The notes below the pieces were generated by a model that was given only the letters and a program-made list of their open reading frames with translations, ran no database searches and was not told where the DNA came from. The translations under genes and the position numbers were made by a program. A stretch of 64,000 nucleotides of DNA from Lamellibrachia columna (Eukaryota; Annelida; Polychaeta; Sabellida; Siboglinidae), in assembly GCA_963662155.1 (NCBI GenBank), contig OY759274.1, positions 38,024,990 through 38,088,989 on the forward strand, written 5' to 3'. Shown in pieces: positions 1 to 43,079 of the stretch. Numbering within the stretch: the first letter of the stretch is position 1; each line of letters opens with the position of its first letter.

Positions 1-31540
<31,540 letters not shown>

Positions 31541-31679
31541 TGGATGCGAGACTGGATGGTTAGAGTTCTGTGTGAAGCCAAACACTGCCAAATACTGTAG
31601 CCGAAGATGTGGCGGCAAGTGATTCATGGGTTGTTGTCAGAGTGTGGTAAAGGTTGTTATTTCTTGAGAAAAGTTGGTT

Positions 31680-32500
31680 GGTATGGAAAGGATTGCTGGC
31701 AGTTGGCACAGCAAGGATTGCTGATGCTTGGGCACAGCAAAGATTGCTGTCATTTGTACAGCAAGGATTGCTTGTGGTTGGTACGGAAAGGATTGCTGAC
31801 AGTTGGCATGGCAAATATCGCTGGCATTGATACAGCAGGGATTGCTGGCGGTTGGCATGGCAAGGATTGTTGGCAGTTGGTATATCCTAAGGATTGCTGG
31901 CAATTGGTACAGCAAGGATTGCTGGCAGTTGGCATGGCAAGGATTGTTGACAGTTGGTATGGCAAGAATTGCTAGCATTGGTACAGCAAGCATTGCTAGT
32001 GGTTGATACAACAAGGATTGCCAGCGGTTGGTACAAGGATTGCTTGTATTGGTACAGCAAGGATTGCCAGCGGTTGGTACAAGGATTGCTTGTATTGGTA
32101 CAGCAAGGATTGCTGGCTGTTGGCACAGCAGGATGGATTGGTGGGGGTTAGCATGGCAAGGATTGCTGGCGGTTGGTATAGCAAGCATTGCTAGTGGTTG
32201 GTACAGCAAGGATTGCCAGCGGTTGGTACAAGGATTGCTTGTATTGGTACAGCAAGGATTGCTGGCATTTGGTACAGCAAGGATTGCTGGCATTTGATAC
32301 AGCAAGGATTGCTGGCGGTTGGCACAGCAATGCTTGCTAGCAGTTGGCACAGCAAAAAGGATTGCTGGTGGCTGGCATGGCAATGATTACTGGTGGTTGC
32401 TAGCAGTTGGTACAGCAAGGATTGCTGGTGGTTGGCATGACACTGTCACAGGGATTGCTGGCAGTTGGTACAGCAGAAGAGATTGCTCGTGGCTTTTTCA
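31680..32500 (+). repeat. ~22-24-bp degenerate tandem repeat in the TAF1 3' UTR
   Basis: More than 30 units of the type ACAGCAAGGATTGCTGGCAG with TTGGT. Many contain CAGCAA-GGA-TTGCTG, a 6-bp perfect inverted repeat with a 3-base loop. Long open frames on the reverse strand here are products of the repeat. Confidence 0.92.
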
Positions 32501-32636
32501 GCAAGTTTAGCCAAGAAAAGCAATGCACTCTGGAACAATTCAGTTTACCAGGTGCTTTTTGATATCAAAAGAGCTGCCAACTGTGACCAACCCCAGGGGA
32601 TTGATAAGCTACTTCTTGTAGATTTGTCGACACATT

Positions 32637-32644
32637 TTGTAGAT
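32637..32644 (+). promoter_or_regulatory. Pumilio-like element TGTAGATA
   Basis: Matches the Pumilio consensus UGUANAUA in the presumed TAF1 3' UTR. It is a short motif and can occur by chance. Confidence 0.3.
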
Positions 32645-32842
32645 AACTGTACATAGTGAACAATCATAGTTCGTTAGAGGAAATTGTTGATGGGAACAAA
32701 TATATTGTCTGCGAGTGTATGTTTCACTTTAAGACTTCATTTGCTAGTCGCAATTAATTTGCTTGTCAGTTTTACACTGATGGGGAGATAAATATTTTTG
32801 AAAATTATTTGTATTAAAACCTATGTTCAATTGATCATGATC

Positions 32843-32848
32843 ATTAAA
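32843..32848 (+). terminator. Candidate TAF1 poly(A) signal ATTAAA
   Basis: ATTAAA is followed by a T-rich stretch (TTTTTATTC) about 10 bases on. Another ATTAAA lies at about 32813. This is the best match downstream of the 3' UTR repeat but remains a weak call. Confidence 0.3.
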
Positions 32849-32869
32849 TGTTTTTATTCTTTCTGAAGA

Positions 32870-34200
32870 AGACTTCTTCCATGTTTTCTGCTGTGCATTG
32901 CAAGTAGAATAATTTGTATCAAAAAGCAGAGGTGGAAGAAATTCCTAGATTTTTAAAACGTGACCCCTGGAATGTGATATGTTCGGGCTTCCAAGAAATT
33001 GTAAAAAAAATATAAGCAAATATCTCAGTCGAAGATCAATATACATTAAATATCCGAGATATTTTTTTTCATGTTTGCACCAATTGATAAGATATGGTAT
33101 TTATTCTGTTTGTATATGTGTATGCACCAACTGATATGATCAACAAACTTCATTCGTTACACATCAGCTTTAATCATCCCGAGAAATCACGCAGACTCTC
33201 CGTCATATGTCACAATTCTACCTCTGTCTGTGAATAACCTATTTCTCCAGCTGACTCGCTCACGAAATACTTAATTTCTGAAGCAGAAACCGATGGAATA
33301 ATGCAGCAAACTGAAATACACAAATACCTAAATAGTTTGCATTTTAGCTTTTTTATGTTGGCATAATTATGTAGATTGCAATTAATTAACTAATTGTTTA
33401 TATTGATCAGCGGGTTGTGGAATATAGGCATTCATAAATATTGCCATTTATCATCATCATCTTATCATTATCGTCATCACAATAGTCTAGCAGGCACCTT
33501 GCAATATAACACTGGTGTTTCAAAATATAAACGACACATCATCAGTAGCATCCATTGTGACCACCAAATTGCCGCCAGATGTTAATTCGAGCGGCAAGCA
33601 ATAAATTATATTTACACAAATCTCGTTATTATCGTAACAAAAACATGGGCTCAGTCAAGCAGTGCCACTGGACAGACTTGGCGGGAACCGCAAAACAATA
33701 AATCAACTCGACTGCAGTAGAAAATGGCCTCTCAATTGAAGTTATATTATGTACAAGTATCTCTATCAAGTTTCAGAGGCATAAAAAGCAACATCTGTAT
33801 ACATGAAAATAGTGTATGAACAACAGTGTACACAGTTACATATTTAACTAGCTTGAAAAGCACAGGTCAAAGCTTTGTGATCGAAACGCAACACTGCACA
33901 ATCAGACCACCAGGTGCGCTTTAGTGAATCGGCCCATTGCAACGGCAAATCACAAGAAATATCAAAATCGTGGCGTTGTCAGGTATTATATATATATATA
34001 TACACAGTTTGAACATCTGACAAGCATCCTAGTGTGACAGGCAGTGTGATTTCCCACATTGGTAAGTTTGTATTGTCTAGTTTCATTGCAAGATGAAACA
34101 AGAACATCTATCTGGACAAGCACATTATGAATAGCTACATAACCTTCAATATTAGCTCATTTATGTATGCACATATATGAATATATATATAGACAGGTCC
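32870..34200. other. Intergenic, no gene recognised
   Basis: AT-rich sequence downstream of TAF1 with a short (TA)n run near 33985. No coding, tRNA-like or long repeat structure was recognised. Confidence 0.6.
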
Positions 34201-34204
34201 ATGT

Positions 34205-34264
34205 TTCCCAGGCATGTGTGGGTGTGCATGTGTGTGCATGCGTGTGTGCGTGCGTGCGTGGCAC

Positions 34265-34308
<44 letters not shown>

Positions 34309-34460
34309 TGTGTGTACATGTGTGTGTACATGTGTGCGTGTAGTGGGTGAGCATACATGTGTGCATTTAGTGTGTACATGTGAGTATGTGTGCATACATG
34401 TGTGCGTGTGATATGGATGCATGTGTGTTTGTATACATGTAGTGTGTGCATGCATGCGTG
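34205..34460 (+). repeat. (GTGC)n/(GT)n microsatellite
   Basis: GTGC/GTGT units with TACATGTGTG variants, between the two genes. Open frames of His/Thr or Cys/Val in this tract are repeat products. Confidence 0.9.
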
Positions 34461-34793
34461 TATTAATACCTAACAGTAGCACACCATAGGAGCATCAAAA
34501 TGTGAGCATATTTATTGTTGGACCAAAACGAGAATAATCACGTCAACCTTGCTGCAACGATGGCAAAATAATCATAGACATTTTATGCAGGGAAGCATAA
34601 CATAAACTGTTCACTTTGCTATGATAAATTGCACATTTTCAGATTTTTTTTAAAACAGCATCTACAGTTATATTACATACCACACAATTACACACATAAC
34701 CATTGCCATAGTAAATTAATCTTATTTGTCCATTCAATATGAACAAATGCTCCTCCCCATTCAGTGCGTCACTAAAGGGGAGGTGGTCTGTCA

Positions 34794-34850
34794 GTTGCTA
34801 TGGGCACAACTGTGTTACCATGGCAACAAGGTGGTTACCAAGGCAACAAG
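34794..34850 (+). promoter_or_regulatory. Triple 20-bp repeat with X-box-like motifs
   Basis: GTTACCATGGCAAC (34814-34827) and GTTACCAAGGCAAC (34834-34847) match the palindromic RFX X-box pattern. A weaker GTTGCTATGGGCACAAC lies 20 bp upstream. The three are spaced exactly 20 bp apart. Function is unproven, since no promoter is evident nearby. Confidence 0.45.
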
Positions 34851-35644
34851 GTACAACAGTAAACTTCCTGGAAGTGCATATGTACAGGATAATACTGTGT
34901 CAGTTTGTTGGTCTGCACCTCCAAATTTCAAGAGAAGATGGCTTCAATGTGTACGTAATTAGCACTTTAGGTACGCACAGTTCTTAATAACCAGTCTGCC
35001 CTGTGAGGCGGGCAATTTAAGTTTTTTTGCTGATCAAATCCCGTCAATTCTGCAATTGATCAAACTATAACTTATCTTCACACTTGACTAGGATAAGAAC
35101 ACAACATATCTTCCGTCCGTGCTGTAGAAAGATGGCAACACATCTCTCACAGAGGCACCACGTCAGTTCTGACTTACAGCTTTCGTTAATGCTTTAAAAT
35201 ATTCACCACCCAGCAGAACTTTAATTAATGCACTTTGATTTATGAAATTAATGCCTCGAAAGACTATTACCTGGTCGCCATAACAACCAGTCTCTCTGTG
35301 TGATCAAAGGTGGTGCTAGGCAGGCCTGTGTACTTGGCACATGAGGTCACATCTGTTAGCCAGCTGAAGTGTCGACAACACTCATCGGACTGAGTAGCAG
35401 TTGTTTTTTTGCAACAAGTCCACATGTCATGACCATTTTACGCAGCACTCGTGCATGCATGCTGGCACTGATTCATGCACATGCATGTCAATGTGCATGT
35501 CCCCTAGGCAACGGTCATCGGTTGCACCTGAAACAGACAACACAACATTTTTATGATTTATCTTTTTGGACTTGCCACATAATCAGCTGAGGCTGGAATT
35601 CTGGCTACAGATCCCCTTAAAGTGTAACCACTTCATAATCAAAC

Positions 35645-35930
35645 CATGTTGTATAATATTTTAACTATGTCTATTCTAAAATCTTGACCATCCAAAGTCT
35701 TTTAATGAACCACAATAATTATTAAACCTAATTTTACCGTAATCTGTTTAATTTCAATGTTTCAGGCGAATATCATGCTTACATTACATGCTGTCTGGCA
35801 AGGTCAATATTCATAAACAGATAATGGTCAAATTATGTTTTTTAATTGTGGATCATGGATACATATTTGAATGGTCAAGATGTTATGATATAGTTTGTTT
35901 ACATGACATGATTTTAAGATACAAGCTATC
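35645..35930. repeat. Fold-back repeat family FB, copy 1
   Basis: The left arm (CTATTCTAAAATCTTGACCA...) and right arm (rc CATAACATCTTGACCATTCA...) are imperfect inverted repeats of about 80-90 bp around a short centre. The same arms recur at 42.5, 48.1 and 61.9 kb. Confidence 0.6.
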
Positions 35931-36504
35931 AGACGTTGTATCTTTAAAGTTCTATTTACCATCAAGTCTGAAACCAATGAGCTATCAATAGTAATGATTG
36001 ATACAAATTAGCAGCCTAATTAAATGTGACTACCCGGTAATATTGTGTGTGTAAACATGCTTTATTCAAGTATTATTTTGCTTATTTACGACAACAAAAT
36101 TGGTCATCGATCATGTAAATAAGTGAAGCACCAGTCACAGATTCGCTGTTGAATGGACTGCACCAAGTAATTGAGTGATCACTTCATATCACATTTGGAC
36201 CAACATGGAAACAGGAAAATGCACACATTGCTGTGTCACACTGTAATTATAGTGGCGACAAACTTTCTTTAAAACCACCCAACTGATGGGGCTTTTAAGA
36301 TAACAATTTTGCTCAGTGTCAGTTACATTACGTTGTTGCCAGGGGTGGGTTCAATTGTAAATGCATACTTTGTAAATAATTACAATTACACTCTGTAATT
36401 GTAATTGATTGTAGAATGTTGTAATTGAGCTTTTAAAATGCTTTGTAACTGAACCCTGAACGTTGCCACAACAGTGTGTTTTATTGTGTCTGCTTTGCAA
36501 CAAC

Positions 36505-36573
36505 ACAGTGCTCTATTGAGACAAAACACAGTGCTCTATTGAGACAAAACACAGTGCTCTATTGAGACAAAAT
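36505..36573 (+). repeat. 23-bp x3 tandem repeat
   Basis: Three units of CAGTGCTCTATTGAGACAAA with ACA. Confidence 0.9.
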
Positions 36574-37143
36574 GAGAGAAACTGCACTGCACACAACCAC
36601 AGACAATTTATTGATTGACTTATCATCGCTTAACATAAGGCTGACATTCAGGCTTAAATTATTCCACCAGGCAAGTGGATAACTGTGTATCCTTGCTTGA
36701 GTTACAGTCTGTGAATTATCATTAGTGCCAACAGTGCTTAAGATTCCATTGAGACCACGGGGTAGACTGGTACGCTGGCACTGACCCAACTAGGAAGGGT
36801 CTACAACCCACATGGCTAGTTGTGTTGTAACAACAGGAACTGACTGACCCTAGTTCTGGGTGTGTCTATGTCGTCAGTTACATCTGACATTGGCAGCAAA
36901 TTATTTACACCCCAACGGCTATATGCATATGAAGGCAATGTCGTTCAATAATCCATGATGCATGCAACCACTGACTGCAGGGTTGCATAACACTTTCTGT
37001 CCACTGAGGTAATGTCACCAGCACTGTTAGTATTACATAACGACAACAATATAAACTGGCATTTGCCAGCTACACAGTTTTATTCTAAAAAAATATGCAT
37101 ATTTTGATGCTATCTAAATATTAAAAAAAAAATTATCCGGTGT

Positions 37144-37273
37144 CAGTGGTGTATCTAGGATCTCGCAAACAGGGGCCAAACCATGCTACCATGTCGTGGC
37201 GCAACTGGTTATAATTATGAAAAAAATCAACAATTTAAACCAAAGGGCCAATGGCCCCCTAAATACACCACTG
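37144..37273. mobile_element. 130-bp MITE with CAGTGGTGTAT termini
   Basis: Begins CAGTGGTGTATCTAGG and ends with the inverse of CAGTGGTGTATTTAGG (15 of 16 matched). CAGTGG-type termini recall hAT-like elements. The flanking 8 bp are only partly similar, so the target duplication is uncertain. The 29-bp minisatellite begins directly at its right end. Confidence 0.65.
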
Positions 37274-37907
37274 CTGGTGGGCCACTAGTATTGTAGGAAC
37301 TGCTTGTGGACCACTAGTATTGTAGGAACTGCTGGCGGGCCACTAGTATTGTAGGAACTGCTGGTGGGCCACTAGTATTCTAGGAACTGCTGGCGGGCCA
37401 CTAGTATTCTAGGAACTGCTGGCGGGCCACTAGTATTGTAGGAACTGCTTGTGGGCCACTAGTATTGTAGGAACTGCTTGTGGGCCACTAGTATTGTAGG
37501 AACTGCTGGTGGGCCACTAGTATTGTAGGAACTGCTGGTGGGCCACTAGTATTGTAGGAACTGCTGGTGGGCCACTAGTATTGTAGGAACTGCTGGTGGG
37601 CCACTAGTATTGTAGGAACTGCTGGCGGGCCACTAGTATTCTAGGAACTGCTGGCGGGCCACTAGTATTGTAGGAACTGCTTGTGGGCCACTAGTATTGT
37701 AGGAACTGCTTGTGGGCCACTAGTATTGTAGGAACTGCTTGTGGGCCACTAGTATTGTAGGAACTGCTTGTGGGCCACTAGTATTGTAGGAACTGCTTGT
37801 GGGCCACTATTATTCTAGGAACTGCTGGCGGGCTACTAGTATTGTAGGAACTGCTGGTGGGCCACTAGTATTCTAGGAACTGCTGGCAGGCCACTAGTAT
37901 TCCATGG
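37274..37907 (+). repeat. 29-bp minisatellite, ~22 copies
   Basis: Units of GGGCCACTAGTATTGTAGGA with ACTGCTGGT, varying mainly at CTGG/CTTG, GTG/GCG and TTG/TTC. It lies directly beside the 130-bp MITE, whose end CACTGCTGGTGG resembles the unit. Confidence 0.95.
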
Positions 37908-37909
37908 AC

Positions 37910-39540
37910 TACTGGCTACTAATATTCCAGGAACTTTCAATGTTGAGGTTAAAAGACCTGTCACCTCATTTCGCTTAGCTGTCAAAATTACTGGCTATTA
38001 GTATACTGGCCACAAATCAATGCATATATAGGCAGGCTACAGTAACACCTCCTATGGAATTTCACCTTCACAATTTTCCAAATTTCCTACCATCACATTA
38101 ATCCAAACCACAATCATTTGTACAGTGGCCGAACCTAGTATCCCAAATTCCGACCCCGAGCCCAATTATCACTAGAAATGCTGCCCAGATGTGCAGCGTT
38201 CCACAGCGACTGAGACTGCACAACATTTCTGGGTAGAATTTGCTAAATATCGCTCCTGCTACACCCAGATGTCTGGCACAAATCCCATCGCTAAATTCCA
38301 TACTACAAGGGTGTATCTCACAGTTAGGGTCTGAACATGGAATTGCCACAGCTTGATAACGAACAGACATCAGCTCGCCAGGAAGACATGTTCGTGCCAG
38401 AAACATGTCCAGAACATGTGCAGACGTGCTCGGATAAACGGGATGGCATGTCCTCTTTCTAACCAACTCTTTCGTTACTGCACCAGCAATTTTCAATCCA
38501 ATGTTCACTTACAAGTTACAAAAAATTGGGTTAGAACTAAGGTCTACGAAGCAGACATTTACGACATCAACATTTGAGTGACAACTTCAATAACAAAACA
38601 GAACAAACAATACAGGCCACCATCTTGAAATATTTTCCCACTGTTTAGAGGACCTGCCAGATCTCACCGCCGCCAGCACATTTGCTCCACATTATGCACA
38701 CCTGATTAGTTCATGCTACAGGTCTCAGAACTCGTCTCTATACCGTCTCTATACCGGCTGATTGCCCTGCCCAGGCTAGACTATGACACAACATCACGGA
38801 GCCACTCAACCGTAGTCAACTCAAGACTGCACTGAATAACCAGCAGTACCAGATTCGTTTCTATTAAAATGCCTTAACCCATTGCCAAGTGTGCATACCC
38901 TGGATGTGCATAAGCACAGTGGAAGACACTGTTGGGAGCAAGACTGGGCTCTCAAAGGAAGGAACATACACAGTATTACACATGTATTTCCCAATCATTG
39001 CAACCTTCAAGTATAGACATCACCTGCAGGAGAAAGGGAAGAGGTGCCAGAATTGAGTGCAGATGCTTCCAGCTGGGAACAGGTTCCAGCTTCCCTTGTC
39101 TGTTGAACCCAAGCCAGCCTAGTGTGCCCAAACAACCTTTCCTCCTCTCCTTCCTATCGCTGATACTTTTTCATTCTGACAAACCAACTCCCACATTTCT
39201 GTTGATACACTGCTAGGTCGCTGGCACAAAGTGTCTCCAAGCATTGATGCTGACCCTCTTAGCAATTTGATTTGGTCCTTATCTGCCACCTAGTTCACGG
39301 GAACCTGATGAACAAATTTTACAATTTTTTTTTCATTATGGAGATTTTAATAATTTTGCCTTAAATTAGGGAGATAACAAATCAGAAGACGTGGAATTTC
39401 CATATTCACTTCTCGGTCACTCATCCTACCCACTTGTGATACCCATCTGAACAATCTTTCAGTAAACCTCTACATATTCCCACTATACTTAACACAAAAC
39501 TTCTTCTTCCGGGCACGAGTCAACCCTCTCTTCAAGGCTT
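37910..39540. other. Intergenic, no gene recognised
   Basis: Unique-looking sequence. A 136-codon reverse-strand open frame (38098-38508) has no recognisable motif and is not called. Nothing else was seen. Confidence 0.5.
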
Positions 39541-39541
39541 A

Positions 39542-39795
39542 TTTGAAGGACCTGGTGGAGGTGTAGAATTGTGGGATTGGTCAGGGTTGGGAGGTGGAAT
39601 TCTGGGGGATAGAAGATACTAGTGAACTCTCGTCTCCCTAGAACAATCCTGGTATCCTGACAATTTTTTTCAACCAAACATCACTGAAAATAAAAATTCC
39701 CCAATGCAATTTCACTAGTATCTTCTATCCCTCAGAATTCCACCTCCCAACCTTGACCAATCCCACAATTCTACACCTTCACCAGATCCTTCAAA
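39542..39795. repeat. 85-bp near-perfect inverted repeat
   Basis: The arms 39542-39626 and 39711-39795 are reverse complements with 4 mismatches in 85, separated by 84 bp. If the + strand were transcribed, three of the four mismatches would be G-U wobbles. It could fold into a long hairpin. Confidence 0.92.
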
Positions 39796-40970
39796 TACTG
39801 CACATAACAACAGGACGCTTCGGTCAACAAACACTTTGACACACTTTGATGCAAGAGTGCACCATTCAATGTGGTACAAGGGACTGAGCCAAAACACAAC
39901 AATGGCTGGTAATTGAAATAGTGGAAATTTCCACCCAGTTTAATGGCACTACGTAACGGGATGATTAAATTGATTAAAAAACAGTTGTTCAGTCTCTATG
40001 GCTTCCATGCTATTACACCTCAAAGAAAATTATCAATGATTTTAAAAACAGACTAGCTTTGCTAAGTTCTATATAATGTTTTATTGTGGGTTTTATTTTA
40101 AAACAGTAAAATGAGATTCTTCTTAACTAAGCTAACTGGGCAGATATCTAAAGAACAACTATGTTTTGTAAAAAGTAACTTCTTTTTTGCAATGTAATGT
40201 TAAAAACTTTAACGCTTTTCCAATGAAATGATTAATTGAGTATCCAAGCCAAATTTGAAGCTTCCCCATCGGGTGGTTTTCGTCTGGTGAGTAAATAATA
40301 TAAGGTAGAAGAACAAAACTTTAGCTGTCGAAATAAGAGAAATTCTCATCCAACTCTCATCAACTGATGGCCTAGATTAATTTGAAATACTGCAACTATA
40401 ATGAATTACAATATTAGTTGTAATTGAAAATGAGGTCTCAGCTCAAGTTGTAATCATACTTTTCTTTCAATGATTTTAAATTTGATGGTTGAACTATTTT
40501 TAATATATCACACGCATTAATCAAATTAAAAGATGCATATTTTCTTACTTTGTTTTCCATCATTCATAATTCTTTAATTCTTCATCTAATTCTTAACTTT
40601 TCATTTCTAACATTAATCTGACAATATCAGTAACATCAAAAACAACACAAACAGAGAACAGGAAATAGATAATAAAGATCAAACTTCAGGCCAAACTAAA
40701 TAGACATCTACCATACCATGACCTAGTTCTCTTCTTTAACACATATAAATAAACATGTTTATCTTGGTCTGACTTCTGTTATATTCAATGAGCTTAAATA
40801 AACATTAGCTTTGAAAATGAAAAACACTATTATTCAGCAATGCTATCCCCCATTCACTGTTGGTGTGTAAATGTTTACTAAGCTCATCAAAACCACAACA
40901 GTTCAAATAAACACAAAATCCAATTCTGCAAGCTAGTAGTGCCTTTTCTACACAGGTTTTTTGCACCAAG
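39796..40970. other. Intergenic, no gene recognised
   Basis: AT-rich sequence including a TTGTAATTG-type low-complexity patch near 40395-40455. Nothing else recognised. Confidence 0.5.
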
Positions 40971-40973
40971 CTA

Positions 40974-41221
40974 CTGTTTTTGTGATAAAATAAACACGGT
41001 AACAACAACAACATACAAACTGAGCAGCAGAAATCTCTGTTTTTGTGATAAAATAAACACGGTAACAACAACATACAAACTGAGCAGCAGAAATCTCTGT
41101 TTTTGTGATAAAATAAACACGGTAACAACAACATACAAACTGAGCAGCAGAAATCTCTGTTTTTGTGATAAAATAAACACGGTAACAACAACATACAAAC
41201 TGAGTAGCAGAAATCTCTGTT
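40974..41221 (+). repeat. 60-bp x4 tandem repeat
   Basis: Four units of GTGATAAAATAAACACGGTA then ACAACAACATACAAACTGAG and CAGCAGAAATCTCTGTTTTT. The first has one extra CAA. Units are nearly identical, so the array looks young. The 60-bp period keeps several frames open, producing repetitive spurious proteins. Confidence 0.95.
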
Positions 41222-42420
41222 TCACAGACAACTTTCCGCTTACACAAGCCTTATCTGAGCTCACAAAGTCAACACACGTCTAAAAACACAAAGTTACAGC
41301 CGCTTGTTAATTCTGGCTAATCCAGATTGGCTAATCATAGGATTATCTGACTACAATGTGTATAAGCAACTAAATCCGCGATTATAAGTAAAAACATTAT
41401 ACATGGTAAACATGAAACGAAGCATTTAGCAGCTATCCGATTTCACCGTGGCGAGGAACCAGAAAGAATGTTTCCAAAACGGCTGCTGCTATATCTAATC
41501 TACCACACCAGCACGTCTTTACACCAGTTCAATAATAATTCCCGGATAGCTAGCTATGCTGCAATGTAGCATTTGGCCTAAAACGGGAACAGTTTAACCC
41601 AGCCGGTACTCGAGTGAAGTGGAAAGGTCTTGTGGACTTCTAAATCGCAGGCTAGTCTCATTTCACTTCACAATGACCACAAACATTCATCATTACTAGA
41701 CGCCCTTATTCCACCAACCCTATCAGTGGCATTATTTCCTGAAGTTCCCACGGGGTGGTTTCCTTGGAAAACAGGCTTTTCCTAGAAGGCCGCAATAACC
41801 TTACAGTATATCCATTTCCTGTATCTTAATTAACCAGAACAAGCAAGTGACCTCCTTTCTTTAAAAAAAATCCCAACATATATAGTACTTTCCCAATGCA
41901 AAATCTAACACCTATGGGGTAACTTCCCATGTGAGCAGGGCTACTAGTACTATATCCCAGTGATCCCCTCTATTTTGGTTTTCCAAAAACTTTATGTGGA
42001 ACTTATGCATTTGACCATTTCAATGCACCAGTAATCAACCACACAAAGCACACCAATTACTGCCGCCATTTCCTACACCAATTTCTATTGCCTTTAAATG
42101 ACACACTGGGTTCACTACAATACACTTGTTCCATTGGCTCAGCCGGGTCTCTGGGTCTCTTTCACTGACTACATCTTGATATCCAACCAAACCCACTTGA
42201 GGGCACCAAGTGGTCAAAGCCAATGACCAAAGTACTTGGCTCATGCAACAAGTAGAGGGGTCAGAACATGATTAGCTGACACTGGTCAATAACACTACAC
42301 TTGACCTTTGCACGGCTGTATTCTGATCACTACACATGAAGATTCCAAATTTTTATGTGACATTATCATGTCCTAATGGCTGCCCGGGGACGAGTATTAA
42401 AGGTAGAGTCTGACAATTTG
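41222..42420. other. Intergenic / possible ANKRD50 3' flank
   Basis: No coding or repeat structure recognised. It may include the distal 3' UTR of the reverse-strand ANKRD50 gene. Confidence 0.4.
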
Positions 42421-42432
42421 TTCTTAAAATCC

Positions 42433-42478
42433 TAGTGCGTGCGTGCATGCGTGCGTGCGTGCGCGCGCATGCATGTTT
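42433..42478 (+). repeat. (GTGC)n microsatellite
   Basis: GTGC/GCGC units ending in GCATGCATG, downstream of ANKRD50. Confidence 0.85.
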
Positions 42479-42487
42479 GTGTTTATA

Positions 42488-42493
42488 TTTATT
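42488..42493 (-). terminator. Candidate ANKRD50 poly(A) signal AATAAA
   Basis: TTTATT on the + strand gives AATAAA on the ANKRD50 strand, about 590 bases past its stop. A second copy is at 42540-42545. It lies inside an FB repeat, and its use is unknown. Confidence 0.3.
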
Positions 42494-42690
42494 ATAAAAC
42501 CTTGTTAGCCCAAAACTGTTTTAGTGATCAACAATTTTTTTTATTACACAGTTACCTGTTTATGAATATTAACCACACAATTCTGCAGGCAATGTAAACT
42601 ATATATTCAGGGAGAAACAAAACAGATAAGAGACAAATTATATTTAAAAATTGGCAATAAAGATGTTCAAATAGATATAGTTTATACTAC
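42490..42690. repeat. Fold-back repeat family FB, copy 2
   Basis: Left arm contains ACCTGTTTATGAATATTAAC and the right arm inverted blocks TAATTTGTCTCTTATCTGTT, matching the FB copy at 48.1 kb. The central AATTCTGCAGGCAATGTAAAC resembles that copy's CAATGTAAAC centre. Confidence 0.5.
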
Positions 42691-43079
42691 CAGACTATGT
42701 ACCTCTAGATGCCTGGATTCATTGATAAGCTATTTCAAAAAAGTTGCATCAGTTTAAGATATTATGAATGCTATGGAAAAAATGTCCACATTAGTGGCAA
42801 ATTAAGAATTTTTTTGCTATTCTACTCAGTTCAAACCACTCTAGCATTTTTAACTTGCACCATTTTTTTCACATCAATTACATATTATAAAGTATGATTT
42901 GTGAAGTAGATAGAAAACTAGCCACACGTGGCTTCAAACCTCATCACTACAGCTGTGATACATACGTTATCAAGTGTTATATAATTATTATAATACGACT
43001 ACTTAATAAGCACCCACTATTTGTGAGGTATGGTGCTACACACATAAATCTGACTTACTTTATAAGATTCCACTTCATG

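Larger units (their letters stand above)
31541..32865 (+). other. TAF1: Probable TAF1 3' untranslated region
   Basis: After the stop comes a long degenerate tandem repeat (about 31680-32500), then about 350 bases of ordinary AT-rich sequence. The latter holds a Pumilio-like TGTAGATA near 32637 and possible polyadenylation hexamers. The UTR end is inferred, because no AATAAA is seen in this stretch. Confidence 0.5.

Noticed and set aside
31637..32383. 248-codon reverse-strand open frame after TAF1
   Set aside because: It is a translation of the 3' UTR tandem repeat (QQSLLYQ-type units) with no independent coding signal.
38098..38508. 136-codon reverse-strand open frame
   Set aside because: No recognisable motif, no splice or promoter context, and a length possible by chance in 64 kb.
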